Positions 8,987-17,391 are shown, counted from the first letter of the stretch. The stretch: DNA of 64,000 nt from DAOTVX01 sp034436015 (GCA_034436015.1 DAOTWG010000006.1:17085-81084); one strand, 5' to 3'. Notes: generated from the letters alone by a model not told the origin. Translations and numbers: made by a program.

Positions 8987-9440
8987 CGAGCACAAGCGCA
9001 AGGCACCCCTATGCTCGAAGACCGGGACATACCGAATAAAGTCTTCTTCACGCGGCTCCCTGCCCTCCTGCGCTCAGGTTTCGACCACAGCCTTGACCGC
9101 CTCTACATCTATCCGAGACAGGGTAAGATCTTGACGCGGAGAAAAACAGACCCACATGGCAAACGCCTTGCTCCGGCCTAGCTACAACCAACAGTTGTTG
9201 TGCCTCCTCCCTGCCGCTCTCCGGCAACAAAGCAACGAAATCGTTGTCGAACGCAAACACGCCTGTATAAGAGGGTTGCATACGCTGCCAGCGCGGCGAT
9301 TCCCCGGACAAAGATAATCTTTCAGGTCATAGAGCGACAACTTGTCTGGGGACGTCTTCTCAACTTGGCCTAGCCAGGGCTGGCAGGCGGCAGAGCGATC
9401 GTCTGGGAGATGATCAAACCATCCGCATTTCAAGGTTCGG
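8987..9440 (-). pseudogene. galT: Decayed galactose-1-phosphate uridylyltransferase (galT) fragment
   Basis: Pieces of the N-terminal half of GalT read in order but in different frames. The first is PWLGQVEK...YLCPGNRRAGSVCNP (9382-9272). It is followed after a frameshift by PSYTGVFAFDNDFVALLP...QGVCHV (9275-9150), then after another shift by CFSPRQDLTLSRIDVEAVKAV, ending at a TGA (9074-9076) where the family has Trp. A further RYVPVFEHRGAL piece continues to about 8987, where the catalytic His-Pro-His region should begin but is unrecognisable. The C-terminal half is missing. So there are at least two frameshifts, one nonsense change and a truncation. It cannot make an active enzyme. Confidence 0.82.
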
Positions 9441-9520
9441 CAGGAACAAAATCTATGTCCGGTCCCGGCGCGACCCAAGTGGCACGGCTGGCGCGCGGAC
9501 TACCCGTAAGCAAAATGTCG

Positions 9521-11323
9521 CTAAACCGTTTTCCCAAGCCGAGCGCGTTCTTCCGCCACGACGCTCTCGTCCAGTTTCGGAAACAGCGGCGCCGGCAATT
9601 GAAGTAGCGAGCCAGGTCGCAACTCACTCGGCTTCCAACGATTCCGGCGCGTTTCATCGGGATGGGGAGAATAACGCAACACCGTGTGTTCGCCCAGCGA
9701 GTCGTTTGCCGTCGCTACGTAGAGATTGCCAAACAACGTATCCTCGTACCCAAGGAACCGGTGGAGACGTTCCGAGGCAAACGGCAGGAAAGGAGCGAAC
9801 AAAACCTTCAGCGAGTCAATGGCGCGCAACGCGGTATAGATGCTGATGGCTGCTGATTCGCGATCGGTCTTGATTGCAAACCAAGGCGCGGTGACTTCTA
9901 GATACTTATTGACCTCACCCGCCAGACGCATGGCTTCTTGCAGAGCAGCGCGCAAATGGACCGCTTCCAGTTCGCGCCCGACGGTCTCGAAGCCGTTCGC
10001 GATGAGCGCAAGCAGGTTTCGATCCACCTCGCGCAGTTGCTCCGGCGTTACAGCGGGTACGCAACCTTCCCAATGTTTATAGCAAAATGAAAGCACACGA
10101 TGCGCTAGGTTGCCCCAGGTTGCTACCAATTCATTGTTATTTCGCGCGACGAACTCCTCCCAATCCCAATCCGTGTCGCGTAGTTCGGGCATGTTGATCG
10201 TCAAATAATAGCGTAAGGCATCAGCCTCGTAACGGGTCAAGGCATCGCGCCCCCATACCGCCCAGTTACGCGAACCGGAAATCTTCTGCCCTTCCAGATT
10301 CATGAACTGATTCGCCGGCACATCGTAGGGCAATGTCAACCGCCCTTCTTCGCCGGAGAACAATTTCAAGAACTCTGTTCCTGCACCCATCAACTGTGCA
10401 GGCCAGAGCGAGGTATGAAAGAAAATATTATCTTTGCCAATAAAATAGAAGGCGCGCGCGGCCGGGTTGACCCACCAGTCTTTCCAGGCCTGTGGTTGTC
10501 CGTTCAGATTTGCCCACTCAATCGCCGCAGAAAGATAGCCAATGACCGCCTCGAACCAGACATACAGGCACTTGCCATCCCATCCCGCAAGCGGCACAGG
10601 GATTCCCCAATCCAGGTCGCGTGTAATTGGGCGCGGCTTCAGGCCCTCGCTCTCGATTTTTCCGAGCGATTCCCCCAAGACCGTCTCGCGCATGTGCGCG
10701 GCGCGCTCGCGCAAGAACTGCTTTACCTCCGGCTCCAGCTTGGACAAATCGAGGTAGAAATGCTCAGTCTCACGCAGCTCCAACACCCTACCGCCGGTGC
10801 GGGCGCGCGGGTTGATGAGCTTCTCCGGTTCCAGCACATTGCCGCAACGATCGCATTGATCGGAACGCGCGCTTTCATACCCACAAAGATAACACGTCCC
10901 CTCCACATAGCGATCCGGGAGAAAACGCTTCGCAACCGGCGAGTACCATTGCAGAGACTTTTGCGTGAACATGTACCCGTTGCGATAAAGCGCCAGAAAA
11001 ATCGTCTGCGCCACCTTGAAATGATTCTCGGTATGGGTTGTGGTAAACAAATCATAGGAAATCCCGAGCTGCCGGAACAAATCCAGGAAACCGGCGTGGT
11101 ATTCTTTATAAACGGCCTCTACCGGTCGGCCCAGGGCATCCGCCTTGAGCGTGACCGGCGTGCCGTGCGAATCGGTACCGGAAACCATCAACACACGATT
11201 ACCCTTGAGGCGATGATAACGGGCAACGATATCGCCGGGCAGGTGGGAGCCGGTGATGTTCCCAACGTGAATCTCGGAATTGGCATAAGGCCAGGCAATG
11301 GCGACTAAGATGTCTTCAGCCAT
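9521..11323 (-). CDS. metG: Methionyl-tRNA synthetase
   Basis: A 600-residue class I synthetase that charges tRNA-Met. The HIGH-type motif reads HVGN (residues 17-20 region). The zinc knuckle has CYLCG and CDRCG. The KMSKS loop reads KISGS. The anticodon-binding helical domain follows, with no C-terminal tRNA-binding EMAP-like domain, so this is a short form. The start MAEDILVAIAW has an AAAGGAGA site 6-7 bases upstream; the frame continues upstream through the regulatory leader without coding character. The leader has its own promoter, a short Met-rich reading frame and a terminator/antiterminator pair. Confidence 0.96.
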   Translation of the reverse strand: MAEDILVAIAWPYANSEIHVGNITGSHLPGDIVARYHRLKGNRVLMVSGTDSHGTPVTLKADALGRPVEAVYKEYHAGFLDLFRQLGISYDLFTTTHTENHFKVAQTIFLALYRNGYMFTQKSLQWYSPVAKRFLPDRYVEGTCYLCGYESARSDQCDRCGNVLEPEKLINPRARTGGRVLELRETEHFYLDLSKLEPEVKQFLRERAAHMRETVLGESLGKIESEGLKPRPITRDLDWGIPVPLAGWDGKCLYVWFEAVIGYLSAAIEWANLNGQPQAWKDWWVNPAARAFYFIGKDNIFFHTSLWPAQLMGAGTEFLKLFSGEEGRLTLPYDVPANQFMNLEGQKISGSRNWAVWGRDALTRYEADALRYYLTINMPELRDTDWDWEEFVARNNNELVATWGNLAHRVLSFCYKHWEGCVPAVTPEQLREVDRNLLALIANGFETVGRELEAVHLRAALQEAMRLAGEVNKYLEVTAPWFAIKTDRESAAISIYTALRAIDSLKVLFAPFLPFASERLHRFLGYEDTLFGNLYVATANDSLGEHTVLRYSPHPDETRRNRWKPSELRPGSLLQLPAPLFPKLDESVVAEERARLGKTV

Positions 11324-11355
11324 AGGCGTCTCCTTTGGGCGCAAACTGGCTAAAC

Positions 11356-11391
11356 AAAAAAAGGCTGCCCACCGACTTCGGACAGCCTTTT
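11356..11391 (-). terminator. Intrinsic terminator (attenuator) in the metG leader
   Basis: On the minus strand, 11380-11391 pairs with the arm at 11356-11370, closing a 9-base loop (11371-11379). The stem is followed by a run of seven T. It sits between the metG promoter and the metG start, with only about 30 bases left before the ATG, so it must be read through for metG to be expressed. Confidence 0.8.
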
Positions 11392-11430
11392 GGCGTAGCG
11401 CCATACATCAGCGCGCCTCCGCTACGGCTG
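11383..11430 (-). promoter_or_regulatory. Predicted antiterminator of the metG leader
   Basis: The segment CGTAGCG (11420-11426, minus) is perfectly complementary to CGCTACG (11394-11400). The adjoining CAGC (11427-11430) is complementary to GCTG (11383-11386), which belongs to the 5' arm of the terminator. Pairing this way would disrupt the terminator. The upstream arm lies inside the leader reading frame, close to its stop codon. This is a hand-drawn fold. Confidence 0.6.
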
Positions 11431-11488
11431 CCTCGGCGCGACAACGCATGTCCATCTTCGTACCCGACATTTGTTGTTCGCGTTGCAT
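11408..11488 (-). CDS. Putative metG leader peptide (26 codons, 4 Met)
   Basis: A short open frame starts at ATG 11488 and ends at TGA 11408-11410. Met codons are at positions 1, 7, 12 and 14. The -10 box of the promoter ends 7 bases before the ATG, so the transcript probably begins at or next to this start (leaderless). Codons 19-23 encode the upstream arm of the antiterminator. A ribosome stalled at Met-7, -12 or -14 would leave that arm free, whereas one that reaches the stop codon would cover it. That is the layout of an attenuation leader peptide. Translation is not proven. Confidence 0.5.
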   Translation of the reverse strand: MQREQQMSGTKMDMRCRAEAAVAEAR

Positions 11489-11495
11489 TGTATGT

Positions 11496-11524
11496 AGTTT
11501 ATACGAGGCAAAACGGTTTGTCAA
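11496..11524 (-). promoter_or_regulatory. Promoter of metG and its leader
   Basis: The -35 box is a perfect TTGACA (11519-11524). Two overlapping -10 candidates are TAAACT (11496-11501, spacer 17) and TATAAA (11498-11503, spacer 15). The predicted start near 11489-11490 is next to the leader-peptide ATG. Confidence 0.75.
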
Positions 11525-11545
11525 TAGCAAGCGCGTGGCGCAGGC

Positions 11546-12331
11546 TCATCCCACGGCTTCCACAACCGGCGAAGCCGGCCACGCATAATCGGCGATCGTC
11601 TTCCAGACCAGAGGCAACTCTCGACGACAAGCCGACCATTCGAAAAAGTTGACGGCAGCCAGTTTTAACACACAGGCGGCGTTCAGAAATTCCAGCACAT
11701 CCTGTTCACGTGGCGCCCAGCCCGAACGAGCACGGTACGCCGCGCCGACGGCAAGATACGGTCGCGCCCAGGGTAAGGCATCGCACTGACGCTTGGATTC
11801 GTTCAACTGCCAGGCAGCGTTATGCGCCGCCTCCCAAAAAACCAACGGCAAATGAAAATCACAGCGTCTCAGGAAAACCGCCCAGGGGAAGCGCGGATGA
11901 AAATTCGGAAAGCGATAGGAACTCAACGCAATGGGGACGACCAACCCCAACCGCAACTCATGGAGAAACCGTTGCGCGGCTTCTTCCTTACCGGGTCGTT
12001 CGTAGGACACGCCTGCCCGAATCACATACCCGTCCAAACCAAGCGCATGGCATTGTCGAATCGCAACCTGCGCCTCGCCATCGGGATCGTCCCCATACAC
12101 GACATGCCAACCCCAGACAGCGATCCCCTCTTCTTGCACAATGCCAACCAAAGCCGCCAAACCGGTTTCCACCTCCACCGGCTGGATCCCGTCGGCGATC
12201 TTGACGAGGATGTGGCTCAACCCGGCCGCCTGCGCTGCACGCAGAATAGCCTGCGGGTCGCCACCCTCGCAGGAAGAAACACTCTCAAGCCAGAAACCTT
12301 TGCCTTGCACCAACGACCGGCCTCCATTCAC
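11546..12331 (-). CDS. Conserved hypothetical protein, TIM-barrel hydrolase-like
   Basis: A 261-residue soluble protein without a signal peptide. The pattern GFWLESV, LSHILVKIADG, GIAVWGWHVVYGD, GLDGYVIRAG and PIALSSYRFP suggests alternating strands and helices of a glycoside-hydrolase-like barrel, as in uncharacterised GH25-like proteins, but no catalytic pair can be named with confidence. The start overlaps the stop of the HD-domain gene by 4 bases (ATGA), so it is the third gene of a sanA-HD-barrel operon. It ends 22 bases before the metG promoter region. Confidence 0.6.
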   Translation of the reverse strand: MNGGRSLVQGKGFWLESVSSCEGGDPQAILRAAQAAGLSHILVKIADGIQPVEVETGLAALVGIVQEEGIAVWGWHVVYGDDPDGEAQVAIRQCHALGLDGYVIRAGVSYERPGKEEAAQRFLHELRLGLVVPIALSSYRFPNFHPRFPWAVFLRRCDFHLPLVFWEAAHNAAWQLNESKRQCDALPWARPYLAVGAAYRARSGWAPREQDVLEFLNAACVLKLAAVNFFEWSACRRELPLVWKTIADYAWPASPVVEAVG

Positions 12332-12900
12332 GATCCGTCAAGATTGCCAACCAACCCCAATTCCGGCGCAATGCGCCGCATGGCTTGGATGACGTTACCG
12401 ACATGTTCCCACAGGTCAACGCCAAACTCGGCGGCGGCCTTTTCGATTTCCACCCGGTCGGCGCCAGCGGCAAACGCGCGGTCTTTCCACTTCTTCTTGA
12501 CGGAAGACACTTCCAGATCGAGCAACGAACGGGATGGGCGCACCAGCGCCACTGCGACGATAAGCCCCGTAATTTCATCGCAAGCGTAAAGCGCTTTCTC
12601 CATCAACGTCTGGCGCGGCACGCCCGTATGATCCGCATGGGCCATGATAGCACGAATGACGTCTTCGGGAACGCCGCGCTGGCGTAGGATTGGTTCACCA
12701 GCCTGCGGGTGTTCCTCCAACGTGGGATGTATTTCCCAATCGAAATCGTGCAACAGGCCGGCCAGGCCCCATGTCTCTACATCCTCGCCAAACATTTCCG
12801 CATAGAAGCGCATGGCTATCTCAACAGCAAGCATATGCTTCAGCAGGTTTTCTCCTTTGACAAACTCTTGCACGATGGCTAAGGCTTCCTCACGGGTCAT
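12328..12900 (-). CDS. HD-domain phosphohydrolase family protein
   Basis: A 190-residue HD-domain protein. Metal ligands are visible as H...HDFDWE (LLHDFD, about residue 48-53) with a following EEHPQAGEPIL and IMAHADH. Members of this family hydrolyse phosphoester or nucleotide substrates; the substrate is unknown. The start MTREEALAIV has an AGGAGA site. An in-frame extension upstream would run into sanA and is rejected. It overlaps sanA by 11 bases upstream and the barrel gene by 4 bases downstream. Confidence 0.8.
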   Translation of the reverse strand: MTREEALAIVQEFVKGENLLKHMLAVEIAMRFYAEMFGEDVETWGLAGLLHDFDWEIHPTLEEHPQAGEPILRQRGVPEDVIRAIMAHADHTGVPRQTLMEKALYACDEITGLIVAVALVRPSRSLLDLEVSSVKKKWKDRAFAAGADRVEIEKAAAEFGVDLWEHVGNVIQAMRRIAPELGLVGNLDGS

Positions 12901-13573
12901 GTTGTTTCTCCTGAGAATCGGCGAAAATCGGTTCCGGCGTTCCGAGAACGGGAACGGGATGCAAGAGATGAACATCAAGAACGGCTGTCAACGTAGCCAA
13001 GAGTTCACGCAGATTCCAATACAGCATAGAAGAGCGTGGATAGGAACGTCGGTCAGCGCGCACCCCCACGGCCTCCACGCCAAGACGATTGCAGATATAG
13101 ACCGCTCGCGGCAGGTGAAACGCCTGAGTAACGAGAATGGCCTGCCTTACGCCGAAAATGGAACGCGCACGATAGCAAGTGTCGTATGTCCGCCGGCCGG
13201 CGTAATCGAGTACGATATCCTTTTCCGGCACGCCAAGCGATAACGCGATTCGCTTCATAGCAGCCGGCTCGTTATAATTCACAAAGCGATTGTCCCCACT
13301 CATCAGCAGTTTTTCCACCTTGCCCGCGCGATACAAGTCCACTGCGGTCGCCACCCGATCTTGCAACACAGGGGTCGGGCTGCCATCTCGCCACAAGCCG
13401 GCGCCGAAGACAACCGCCACATGTCGCGCCGGCACATCCCGGAGCGAAAATACCCGCGAACGGGCATATAGCCCTGTCCACAAGCGGCTGAAGAGCAAAA
13501 TGAGCGCGGCCGCGCCCACCCCAGTCAGGAGAATTCGCGCCATCATGTTACCGGCCCGTCGCCATGCACGCAT
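12890..13573 (-). CDS. SanA/YdcF-like membrane protein (DUF218)
   Basis: A 227-residue protein with one N-terminal membrane helix (about residues 12-32) and a DUF218 domain. VAVVFGAGLWRDGSPTPVLQDRV, LLMSGDN and AILVTQAFHLPRAVYI are the family motifs. SanA-like proteins sit at the cell envelope and influence envelope integrity; biochemical activity is not known. A second start at MMARILL, ten codons in, is also possible. It is the first gene of a three-gene minus-strand cluster with overlapping ends. Confidence 0.82.
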   Translation of the reverse strand: MRAWRRAGNMMARILLTGVGAAALILLFSRLWTGLYARSRVFSLRDVPARHVAVVFGAGLWRDGSPTPVLQDRVATAVDLYRAGKVEKLLMSGDNRFVNYNEPAAMKRIALSLGVPEKDIVLDYAGRRTYDTCYRARSIFGVRQAILVTQAFHLPRAVYICNRLGVEAVGVRADRRSYPRSSMLYWNLRELLATLTAVLDVHLLHPVPVLGTPEPIFADSQEKQHDP

Positions 13574-13659
13574 AACAACGTTCTCACCAGGGAAACTCCG
13601 TGCGAATCGCCCTAAACTCTGGCGAACAGGATCGGAGTAGACACTCGCCGCAGCACAGT

Positions 13660-13688
13660 TTGATTTTACCAGAGTTTCATGTTACACT
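13660..13688 (+). promoter_or_regulatory. Promoter of hisI-hisE
   Basis: The -35 TTGATT (13660-13665) and -10 TACACT (13683-13688) are 17 bases apart. The predicted start near 13695 leaves a leader of about 30 bases before the hisI ATG. Confidence 0.65.
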
Positions 13689-13724
13689 CTACGCATCTAT
13701 TGGGCGTCCGGCAAGCCTCGGAGC

Positions 13725-14081
13725 ATGGAAGCAACGACGAATCTCAAATTCGACGCGCACGGCTTGATTCCCGCCATCGTTCAGGATGCCGAAAGCGGCG
13801 ATGTCTTGATGATGGCCTGGATGAACGCCGAAGCGCTCCAACGCACGCTCGAAAGCGGCGAGACGTGGTTCTGGTCGCGCTCGCGTGGCGCGCTCTGGCA
13901 CAAAGGCGAGACATCTGGCAACGTGCAGAAAATCGTCGAAGTCCGCGCCGATTGCGACGCCGATGCGCTTCTTGTGCGCGTCCATCCGGCCGGGCCGGCC
14001 TGTCACACCGGTCGCCGCACGTGTTTCTATCGCGTCCTCTCCGGCCATCCGCCCTATCTCTCCGAAGAGGAACACAGGTAG
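13725..14081 (+). CDS. hisI: Phosphoribosyl-AMP cyclohydrolase
   Basis: A 118-residue enzyme of histidine synthesis that opens the purine ring of PR-AMP. Zinc and magnesium ligands appear in DCDADALLV, GPACHTGRRTCFYR and the conserved WSRSRGALWHKGETSGN. It is the stand-alone (unfused) form, followed 14 bases later by hisE. The other his genes are not in the window. Confidence 0.95.
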   Translation: MEATTNLKFDAHGLIPAIVQDAESGDVLMMAWMNAEALQRTLESGETWFWSRSRGALWHKGETSGNVQKIVEVRADCDADALLVRVHPAGPACHTGRRTCFYRVLSGHPPYLSEEEHR

Positions 14082-14095
14082 GAGAGTTTCTCCTG

Positions 14096-14380
14096 ATGAA
14101 TCTGAACGACTTATACGCCATTATCCTCGATCGAAAAACGCACCCCCAAAGCGGCTCCTATACCTGTGAGTTGCTCGCAAAAGGGGAAGACGAAATCCTA
14201 AAAAAGGTTGGCGAGGAGGCCGTGGAGGTTATCCTGGCCGCCAAGAGTCAGGGCAATCCCCGTCTGGTGGAAGAAACCGCCGATTTGCTCTATCACCTGC
14301 TCGTTTTGCTGGCCGCACGCGAGCTGTCGCCGACCGACGTAGAGGCCGAGCTGGAACGCCGCCATTGCAGACAGAAATAA
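14096..14380 (+). CDS. hisE: Phosphoribosyl-ATP pyrophosphatase
   Basis: A 94-residue all-helical pyrophosphatase that converts PR-ATP to PR-AMP, the step before HisI. The MazG-like metal motif is seen in KVGEEAVEVILAAK and EETADLLYHLLVLL. The start at MNLNDLYAIIL follows a purine-rich GGAGAG. A longer frame starting at 13679 overlaps hisI in another frame and is not coding there. HisI and HisE are fused in many bacteria; here they are separate but adjacent. Confidence 0.94.
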   Translation: MNLNDLYAIILDRKTHPQSGSYTCELLAKGEDEILKKVGEEAVEVILAAKSQGNPRLVEETADLLYHLLVLLAARELSPTDVEAELERRHCRQK

Positions 14381-14468
14381 GCGCGGTGTAGTGCCTACCC
14401 ACACATCGCATCCGCCCAAGAACGTCCAGCTACCCCAATCTCTTGCAGAACCTGAGAAGGGAAACCCG

Positions 14469-16232
14469 ATGCCTTATCAACTGTCCCCGTGGTCGCTTGC
14501 CGATCTCTTCCCTGGCCCCGACAGTCCAGAACTGGAGGCTGCCTTCAAAGACCTCGAAGCGCAAGTTGCTGCTTTTGAGAAGTTGCGTCCCCAACTGAAA
14601 GCCAACCTGCTGGCCAGCAGTTTCCTCGAGATTGTGCACGATCTCGAAGAGACCACCCGCTTGGCACACAAACTCTACTCCTATGCCAGCCTGGCCTTCG
14701 CTGCCAACACCCAGGATCAGCGCATTCAGACCCTGCTGGGGCGCATCCAGCAATTCATGGCGGAGATGGAAAACCGCACCCTGTTCTTCAGCCTGTGGTG
14801 GAAAGACCTCGACGAGGCGAACGCCGCCCGCCTGCTGGAGGCATCCGGCGATTATCGCTACTACCTCGAAAGGATGCGCAAGTTCAAACCGCACACCCTG
14901 AGCGAGGCGGAGGAGAAGATCGTCAACCTGAAGAATGTCACCGGTGCAAGCGCTCTCATCACCTTATACGACGCCATTACGAACCGCTATGTCTTTAAGG
15001 TTGAAGTAGATGGCGAAGTGAAGGCCATGACGCGCGGCGAATTGATGTCCCTAGTCCGCCGGCCCGATCCCGACTTGCGCGCCCGCGCCTATCAGGAACT
15101 CTACCGCGTCTACGGCGAGGACAGCACCATCCTCGGCCAGATGTACCAGACCATCGTCCGCGACTGGCACAACGAAAACGTGACCCTGCGCCGTTTTGTC
15201 AGCCCAATCGCCGCCCGCAACCTGAGTAACGACATCCCCGATGAGGCCGTGGACGTCCTACTTCAGGTTGCCCGCAAGAACGTAGACTTGTTCCAACGGT
15301 TCTTTCGCCTCAAGGCGCGCCTCTTGGGAAGGGACAAACTGCGCCGCTACGATATCTATGCCCCGGTTGTCCATGCGGACAAGGAATACGATTTCGGCGC
15401 TGCCGCCGAGATGGTGCTGGATTCTTTCTCATCCTTCCATCCGCGCTTTGGCGAACTGGCGCGGCGCGTTTTCGACGAGAACCATCTCGACAGCGAGGTG
15501 CGCAAGGGCAAGCAAAGCGGCGCCTTTTGCGCCTCGGTCGCGCCCGGAATGACCCCATGGGTCAAACTCAACTACCAGGGCCGCGCCGACGACATCGCGA
15601 CGATGGCGCACGAACTTGGCCATGCCATCCACGCCATGATGGCGGAACATCACAGTATCTTCACTTTCCACGCCTCCCTGCCTATGGCCGAAACCGCTTC
15701 CACCTTCGGCGAAATGTTGCTCATTGACCGCTTACTCGCTTCCGAGAGCGATGAGGCCGTGCGTCGCGACCTGCTCTTCCGCCAGATGGACGACGCCTAC
15801 GCGACCATCCTGCGCCAATCCTACTTCGCCCTCTTTGAAAAGCAGGCGCACGGGATGATTCAGAACAACGCCTCGGTGGACGACCTGGCCGCGGCTTACC
15901 TCGAAAATCTCAAGGAGCAGTTCGGCAACGCGGTTGACGTGAGCGAGGAATTCAAGTGGGAGTGGATCTCCATCCCGCACTTTTACCACACCCCCTTCTA
16001 CGTCTACGCGTACGCATTTGGCCAATTGCTTGTCCTCGCGCTCTATCAACAATACCAGGCCGAGGGCGAATCCTTCAAACCACGCTACCTGGACATCCTA
16101 GCCGCCGGCGGCTCGAAATCACCCGAGGCCATCTGCGCCGCGGCCGGCGTGGACATCCGATCCGAGGCCTTCTGGCAAGGCGGCTTCGACGTGTTGGCAA
16201 AACTGCTAGAGGCGCTGGAGATGTTAGAATAA
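14469..16232 (+). CDS. pepF: M3 family oligoendopeptidase F
   Basis: A 587-residue cytosolic zinc metallopeptidase that trims short peptides. The zinc site HELGHAIHAMMAEHH and the downstream glutamate in MAETASTFGE are the M3 signature. The N-terminal PepF helical domain (LEAAFKDLEAQV...) is present. The start MPYQLSPWSLADLFPG with GAGAAGGG upstream is preferred over a longer frame from 14391. It follows hisE by 88 bases, with no promoter or terminator evident between them. Confidence 0.93.
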   Translation: MPYQLSPWSLADLFPGPDSPELEAAFKDLEAQVAAFEKLRPQLKANLLASSFLEIVHDLEETTRLAHKLYSYASLAFAANTQDQRIQTLLGRIQQFMAEMENRTLFFSLWWKDLDEANAARLLEASGDYRYYLERMRKFKPHTLSEAEEKIVNLKNVTGASALITLYDAITNRYVFKVEVDGEVKAMTRGELMSLVRRPDPDLRARAYQELYRVYGEDSTILGQMYQTIVRDWHNENVTLRRFVSPIAARNLSNDIPDEAVDVLLQVARKNVDLFQRFFRLKARLLGRDKLRRYDIYAPVVHADKEYDFGAAAEMVLDSFSSFHPRFGELARRVFDENHLDSEVRKGKQSGAFCASVAPGMTPWVKLNYQGRADDIATMAHELGHAIHAMMAEHHSIFTFHASLPMAETASTFGEMLLIDRLLASESDEAVRRDLLFRQMDDAYATILRQSYFALFEKQAHGMIQNNASVDDLAAAYLENLKEQFGNAVDVSEEFKWEWISIPHFYHTPFYVYAYAFGQLLVLALYQQYQAEGESFKPRYLDILAAGGSKSPEAICAAAGVDIRSEAFWQGGFDVLAKLLEALEMLE

Positions 16233-16239
16233 CCGCATC

Positions 16240-16800
16240 AAAATAGCCACTCTGTTTGAGAATCCTTTTTTTCCTCCTCCACCTGCCACACGGTAACGTT
16301 GCCAGAATGTCCACCGCTGACGACGACCCAGGAACTGGCCATCTTCGGAAACGCCATGCATCTTCCACGGCGCAATGAAGCGCGTCTCGCCTCGGTCTCC
16401 ACATTCCACAAATTGCAATTCCCCCTGTTTACCATATCAATCGCTAACATGTGGCCATGCAGTGGAAAATCCGGGCTGGAAATCTCTGCTGCAAAGTCGT
16501 TCACTTCACGTATCCGTCTTCCATCGGTTATCTGGAAAACCTTGATGGTTCCGCCGTTGGAAAGGAACGGTCAGCAAGCGGCTGTCCGGCGAAAAGGCTG
16601 CACACACAAGTTAGCACCGCGAAAAACAGGAAGTGTTCCATGTTCCCTGAAAGAGCATCATACGAGCAGATCTCCCTCTGTCGCTACAGGGGCAATTCGC
16701 TGGCCATCAGGAGACCAGACAACCAGTTTCATGGCGTCTTTACCGCTGCCTCAAGGCGCTACTCCGCGAAGAAGAGCAAGCTCCCAGAAGAAGACATGTC
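16240..16800 (-). pseudogene. Decayed WD40-repeat protein gene
   Basis: Minus-strand translation gives WD40 blade fragments in more than one frame. They include LVVWSPDGQRIA followed by EGDLLV, then after an in-frame stop and shift DALSGNMEHFL, then CAAFSPDSRLLTV, then after a shift SNGGTIKVFQITDGRRI, then LAIDMVNRGNCNLWNVETEA and finally SGGHSGNVTVWQV. These are several consecutive repeats with at least two frameshifts. No intact start is present. The stretch fills the 600-base gap between pepF and rsmD. The original gene was probably a larger beta-propeller or kinase-linked WD40 protein. Confidence 0.72.
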
Positions 16801-16830
16801 CAGAGAAATGACAAGCCATGTTTCCTCGTT

Positions 16831-17391
16831 TTAGGCCCCCTGACGTTCATAGAAGACTAACAGCGTACTGCCGTACTTTCGTCGTTCGCTTTCAGCAAAG
16901 TTCTGCAGAAGCAAGTTCTGATACTCGCGCGGATGAATCTGGGCTATGACCCAGCCGTCATCCACCAACCAGAGCGGGTTGACATCAAGCGCCAGCAACG
17001 CACGCGACCACATCCCTTTGTATTGGGGCGGAGCAATGTAAACATAGTCAAACCGCCGGTCGGGCGAGGCGGAGAGCATGGCAAAGGCATCGCCACGTCG
17101 TATTTCCGCGCGATCGCGCAAACCGCAGTGCTCCAGATTCCGGCCAATGGTCTCCACCGCCAGACGGTTCGAGTCCGAAAAGCGCGCGAACGCCGCGCCG
17201 CGACTCAACGCCTCGATGCCAATCGCGCCGGTTCCAGCAAACAAATCCCACCAGGCCGAACCGACCACATCGGCCCCAAGAATATTGAATAGGGCTTGTT
17301 TCACCATGTCGGTCACCGGCCGTGTGCTCTCACCAGGCACCGATTTCAACACTCGCCCTTTGGCCAGGCCGGCCCTAACTCGTAAACTCAT
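16831..17391 (-). CDS. rsmD: 16S rRNA (guanine-966-N2)-methyltransferase RsmD
   Basis: A 186-residue Rossmann methyltransferase of the small ribosomal subunit. Motif I is DLFAGTGAIGIEALSRGA. The catalytic motif reads APPQYKG instead of the usual DPPY, a substitution I associate with this family but cannot check here. The start MSLRVRAGLAKGRVLKS is the family start, although a longer open frame extends into the preceding gene. It overlaps the UroD-like gene by 17 bases. Confidence 0.87.
   Translation of the reverse strand: MSLRVRAGLAKGRVLKSVPGESTRPVTDMVKQALFNILGADVVGSAWWDLFAGTGAIGIEALSRGAAFARFSDSNRLAVETIGRNLEHCGLRDRAEIRRGDAFAMLSASPDRRFDYVYIAPPQYKGMWSRALLALDVNPLWLVDDGWVIAQIHPREYQNLLLQNFAESERRKYGSTLLVFYERQGA

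Noticed and set aside
8867..9181. A 104-codon plus-strand frame after sbcC
   Set aside because: It lies over the galT remnant, which explains the sequence better on the minus strand.
10415..11308. A 297-codon plus-strand frame inside metG
   Set aside because: Antisense shadow of metG; no recognisable domain, and metG motifs are complete.
11324..11488. T-box or SAM riboswitch for metG
   Set aside because: I looked for the T-box core (TGGNACCGCG-like) and SAM-I consensus and saw neither. A leader-peptide model fits better, although a profile search is needed.
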